Source of the DNA: Flavobacterium shii
GTDB lineage: Bacteria; Bacteroidota; Bacteroidia; Flavobacteriales; Flavobacteriaceae
Reading direction: 5' to 3'
Assembly (NCBI RefSeq): GCF_025847235.1
Contig: NZ_JAOZEW010000009.1
Coordinates: 1-64,000 of the forward strand
DNA: 64,000 bases
A program made the translations under genes and the position numbers. The notes beneath the pieces are model-generated. The model saw only the letters and a list, made by a program, of their open reading frames with translations, did not search any database and was not told the origin of the DNA. This document shows, in pieces, positions 62,747 through 64,000 of the stretch (positions are counted from its first letter, which is position 1; every line of letters starts with the position of its first letter).

Positions 62747-64000
62747 TTACTTGCCAACGATTGCTTTATAAATATCGTTACCATTAGCAAATAGAAGCAA
62801 TGTTATAAGTAAGACAAAACCAACCATTTGCGCGTTTTCTAAGAATTTATCGCTTGGTTTTTTGCCACTAATGATTTCGTATAATAAAAACATCACATGA
62901 CCACCATCAAGCGCAGGAATCGGCAATAAATTCATTACACCAAGCATAATTGATAAAAGTGCAGTGATAGACCAGAATACTTCCCAGCTCCAAGTACTAG
63001 GAAAAATGTTGTAAATAGCAGCAAAACCACCTACTTGTTTGTATGCTTTGGTTTCTGGGTTAAAGATCATTTTTAATTGTTTTCCGTAACCTACTAATTG
63101 ATCTTTCCCTTTTTCAATCCCAACAGGAATCGATTCAAAGAATCCAAACTCTTTTGTGCTTATCTTATAGTAACCTAGTTTTTCTAATGATTCCATTCCA
63201 AGGCTGCCTACAGTCACGCCAAGTTTTCCTTCTTTTGTAACAATAACAGAAAGCGGCGTTTCTTTTTGGTTTCTTAAAACAATAGCAGGAATCGTTTTTC
63301 CTTTATTGTTTTCTAATATTGTTTTTACCTCGTCATAATATTTTACTTTTTGGCCATTAAGAGAAGTAACCAAATCTTTTGATTGTAATTCCTTGTTTGG
63401 AGATTCGGCGGCAATGTTTCCTATTACAAATGGCATTCTTATAGATACAAGAGGGCTTTTTTCATGTTTCGATAATTGGTCAACAAGATCATTTGGCATT
63501 TTTATAGTTTGCTCAACTCCATTTCTTTCAATAAGAACTTGTTTTGACATAACTAAATCCATGTTGATCTGATTGTCAAAATTCTCAACCTTCTTACCAT
63601 CAATAGCAAGAATTTTATCACCAGTTTTAAAGCCAGCTTTAATCATAACTGGATTTTCAATCGAAAGGCCGTCTTTTATATCAGCATTAGCAACATAGGT
63701 TTCGCCATAGGCAAATGCCATTCCTATATATATAATAAACGCCAAAATGAAGTTTACAGTAACACCACCTAACATTATGATTAAACGTTGCCAAGCTGGT
63801 TTCGAACGAAATTCCCAAGGTTGTGGAGGTAAAGCCATTTGCTCCTTGTCCATACTTTCGTCGATCATTCCGGAGATTTTTACATAACCACCTAGAGGTA
63901 ACCAACCGATTCCGTATTCGGTTTCGCCAATTTTCTTTTTTAGAAGAGAATATTTTACATCAAAAAATAGATAGAATTTTTCGACTCTTGTTTTAAATAA
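62747..64000 (-). CDS. rseP: RseP-family site-2 zinc metalloprotease (start outside window)
   Basis: The frame runs through the right edge (codons back to 64000), so the N-terminus with the HExxH zinc motif lies outside. Visible are the ending of the first core domain (YGIGWLPLGGYVKISGMIDE), helix 2 (GVTVNFILAFIIYIGM), two PDZ domains (for example AGFKTGDKILAIDGKKVENF), and the LLPIPALDGGHVMF motif that supplies the third zinc ligand. RseP cleaves anti-sigma factors and signal peptide remnants in the membrane. The ATG at 63868 is internal. Confidence 0.95.
   Translation of the reverse strand, partial: LFKTRVEKFYLFFDVKYSLLKKKIGETEYGIGWLPLGGYVKISGMIDESMDKEQMALPPQPWEFRSKPAWQRLIIMLGGVTVNFILAFIIYIGMAFAYGETYVANADIKDGLSIENPVMIKAGFKTGDKILAIDGKKVENFDNQINMDLVMSKQVLIERNGVEQTIKMPNDLVDQLSKHEKSPLVSIRMPFVIGNIAAESPNKELQSKDLVTSLNGQKVKYYDEVKTILENNKGKTIPAIVLRNQKETPLSVIVTKEGKLGVTVGSLGMESLEKLGYYKISTKEFGFFESIPVGIEKGKDQLVGYGKQLKMIFNPETKAYKQVGGFAAIYNIFPSTWSWEVFWSITALLSIMLGVMNLLPIPALDGGHVMFLLYEIISGKKPSDKFLENAQMVGFVLLITLLLFANGNDIYKAIVGK

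Overview
The window reads as a piece of a low-GC Bacteroidota chromosome, most likely a Flavobacterium. The evidence is a giant repeat adhesin with a type B C-terminal sorting domain for type IX secretion followed by a PorP/SprF protein, many exported proteins whose signal peptides end in AQ or SQ, a TonB-dependent receptor with a carboxypeptidase-like N-terminal domain, a lycopene cyclase, and promoters of the Bacteroidota form TTTG-N18-20-TAnnTTTG. No phage, insertion sequence, CRISPR array or rRNA was seen. All family names come from recognisable motifs and memory; no search was run.

Layout. 0-5 kb: 3' part of a repeat adhesin built from 51-residue units, and its PorP/SprF partner. 5.1-8.0 kb (minus): trhO-trhP-ferredoxin, both known routes to the 5-hydroxyuridine tRNA modification in one operon, with the same C-terminal domain on both enzymes. 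8.2-9.9 kb: a bacilliredoxin and two ArsR-family paralogues created by a tandem duplication of about 645 bp that also copied an operator-like palindrome. 10.5-11.7 kb: lycopene cyclase. 11.8-24.9 kb: a metal homeostasis island with a TonB-dependent receptor and thioredoxin-like protein, a MerC-like/CobW-type GTPase/thioredoxin-reductase-like operon divergent from a Zur-like regulator, an Nramp transporter fused to a Usp domain, a DtxR/MntR regulator, FeoA-FeoB with a 41-residue Cys-rich companion, and a SCO protein. Palindromes in the control regions fall into two sets, one Zur-like and one DtxR/MntR-like.

25.1-40.2 kb is mixed housekeeping and accessory DNA: two M13 peptidase paralogues with matching promoters, two EamA transporters, a LysR gene divergent from a rhodanese, an M28 membrane peptidase, a GNAT-nitrilase fusion and a short SSB. 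Intergenic DNA here holds a heptamer microsatellite, palindromic REP-like DNA and a dispersed AAGGTTC-type motif family.

41.0-58.0 kb is the most unusual part: fifteen consecutive plus-strand genes behind an 843-bp non-coding control region. They encode two Cys-type sulfatases, a HAD-like lipoprotein, several outer-membrane barrels, DUF1254, DUF2490, DUF2252, DUF2092, DUF6515 and DUF4136 proteins, a membrane-bound AraC regulator and a BamA/TamA-like barrel. There is no SusC/SusD pair, so it is not a standard polysaccharide utilisation locus. I read it as an uncharacterised envelope system combining sulfate-ester and possibly phosphate-ester chemistry.

58.2-64 kb: a small unknown protein, a bleomycin-hydrolase-like C1 peptidase, a DyP-type peroxidase with an unknown partner gene, two tandem tRNA-Asn genes and the 3' part of rseP, which runs off the window.
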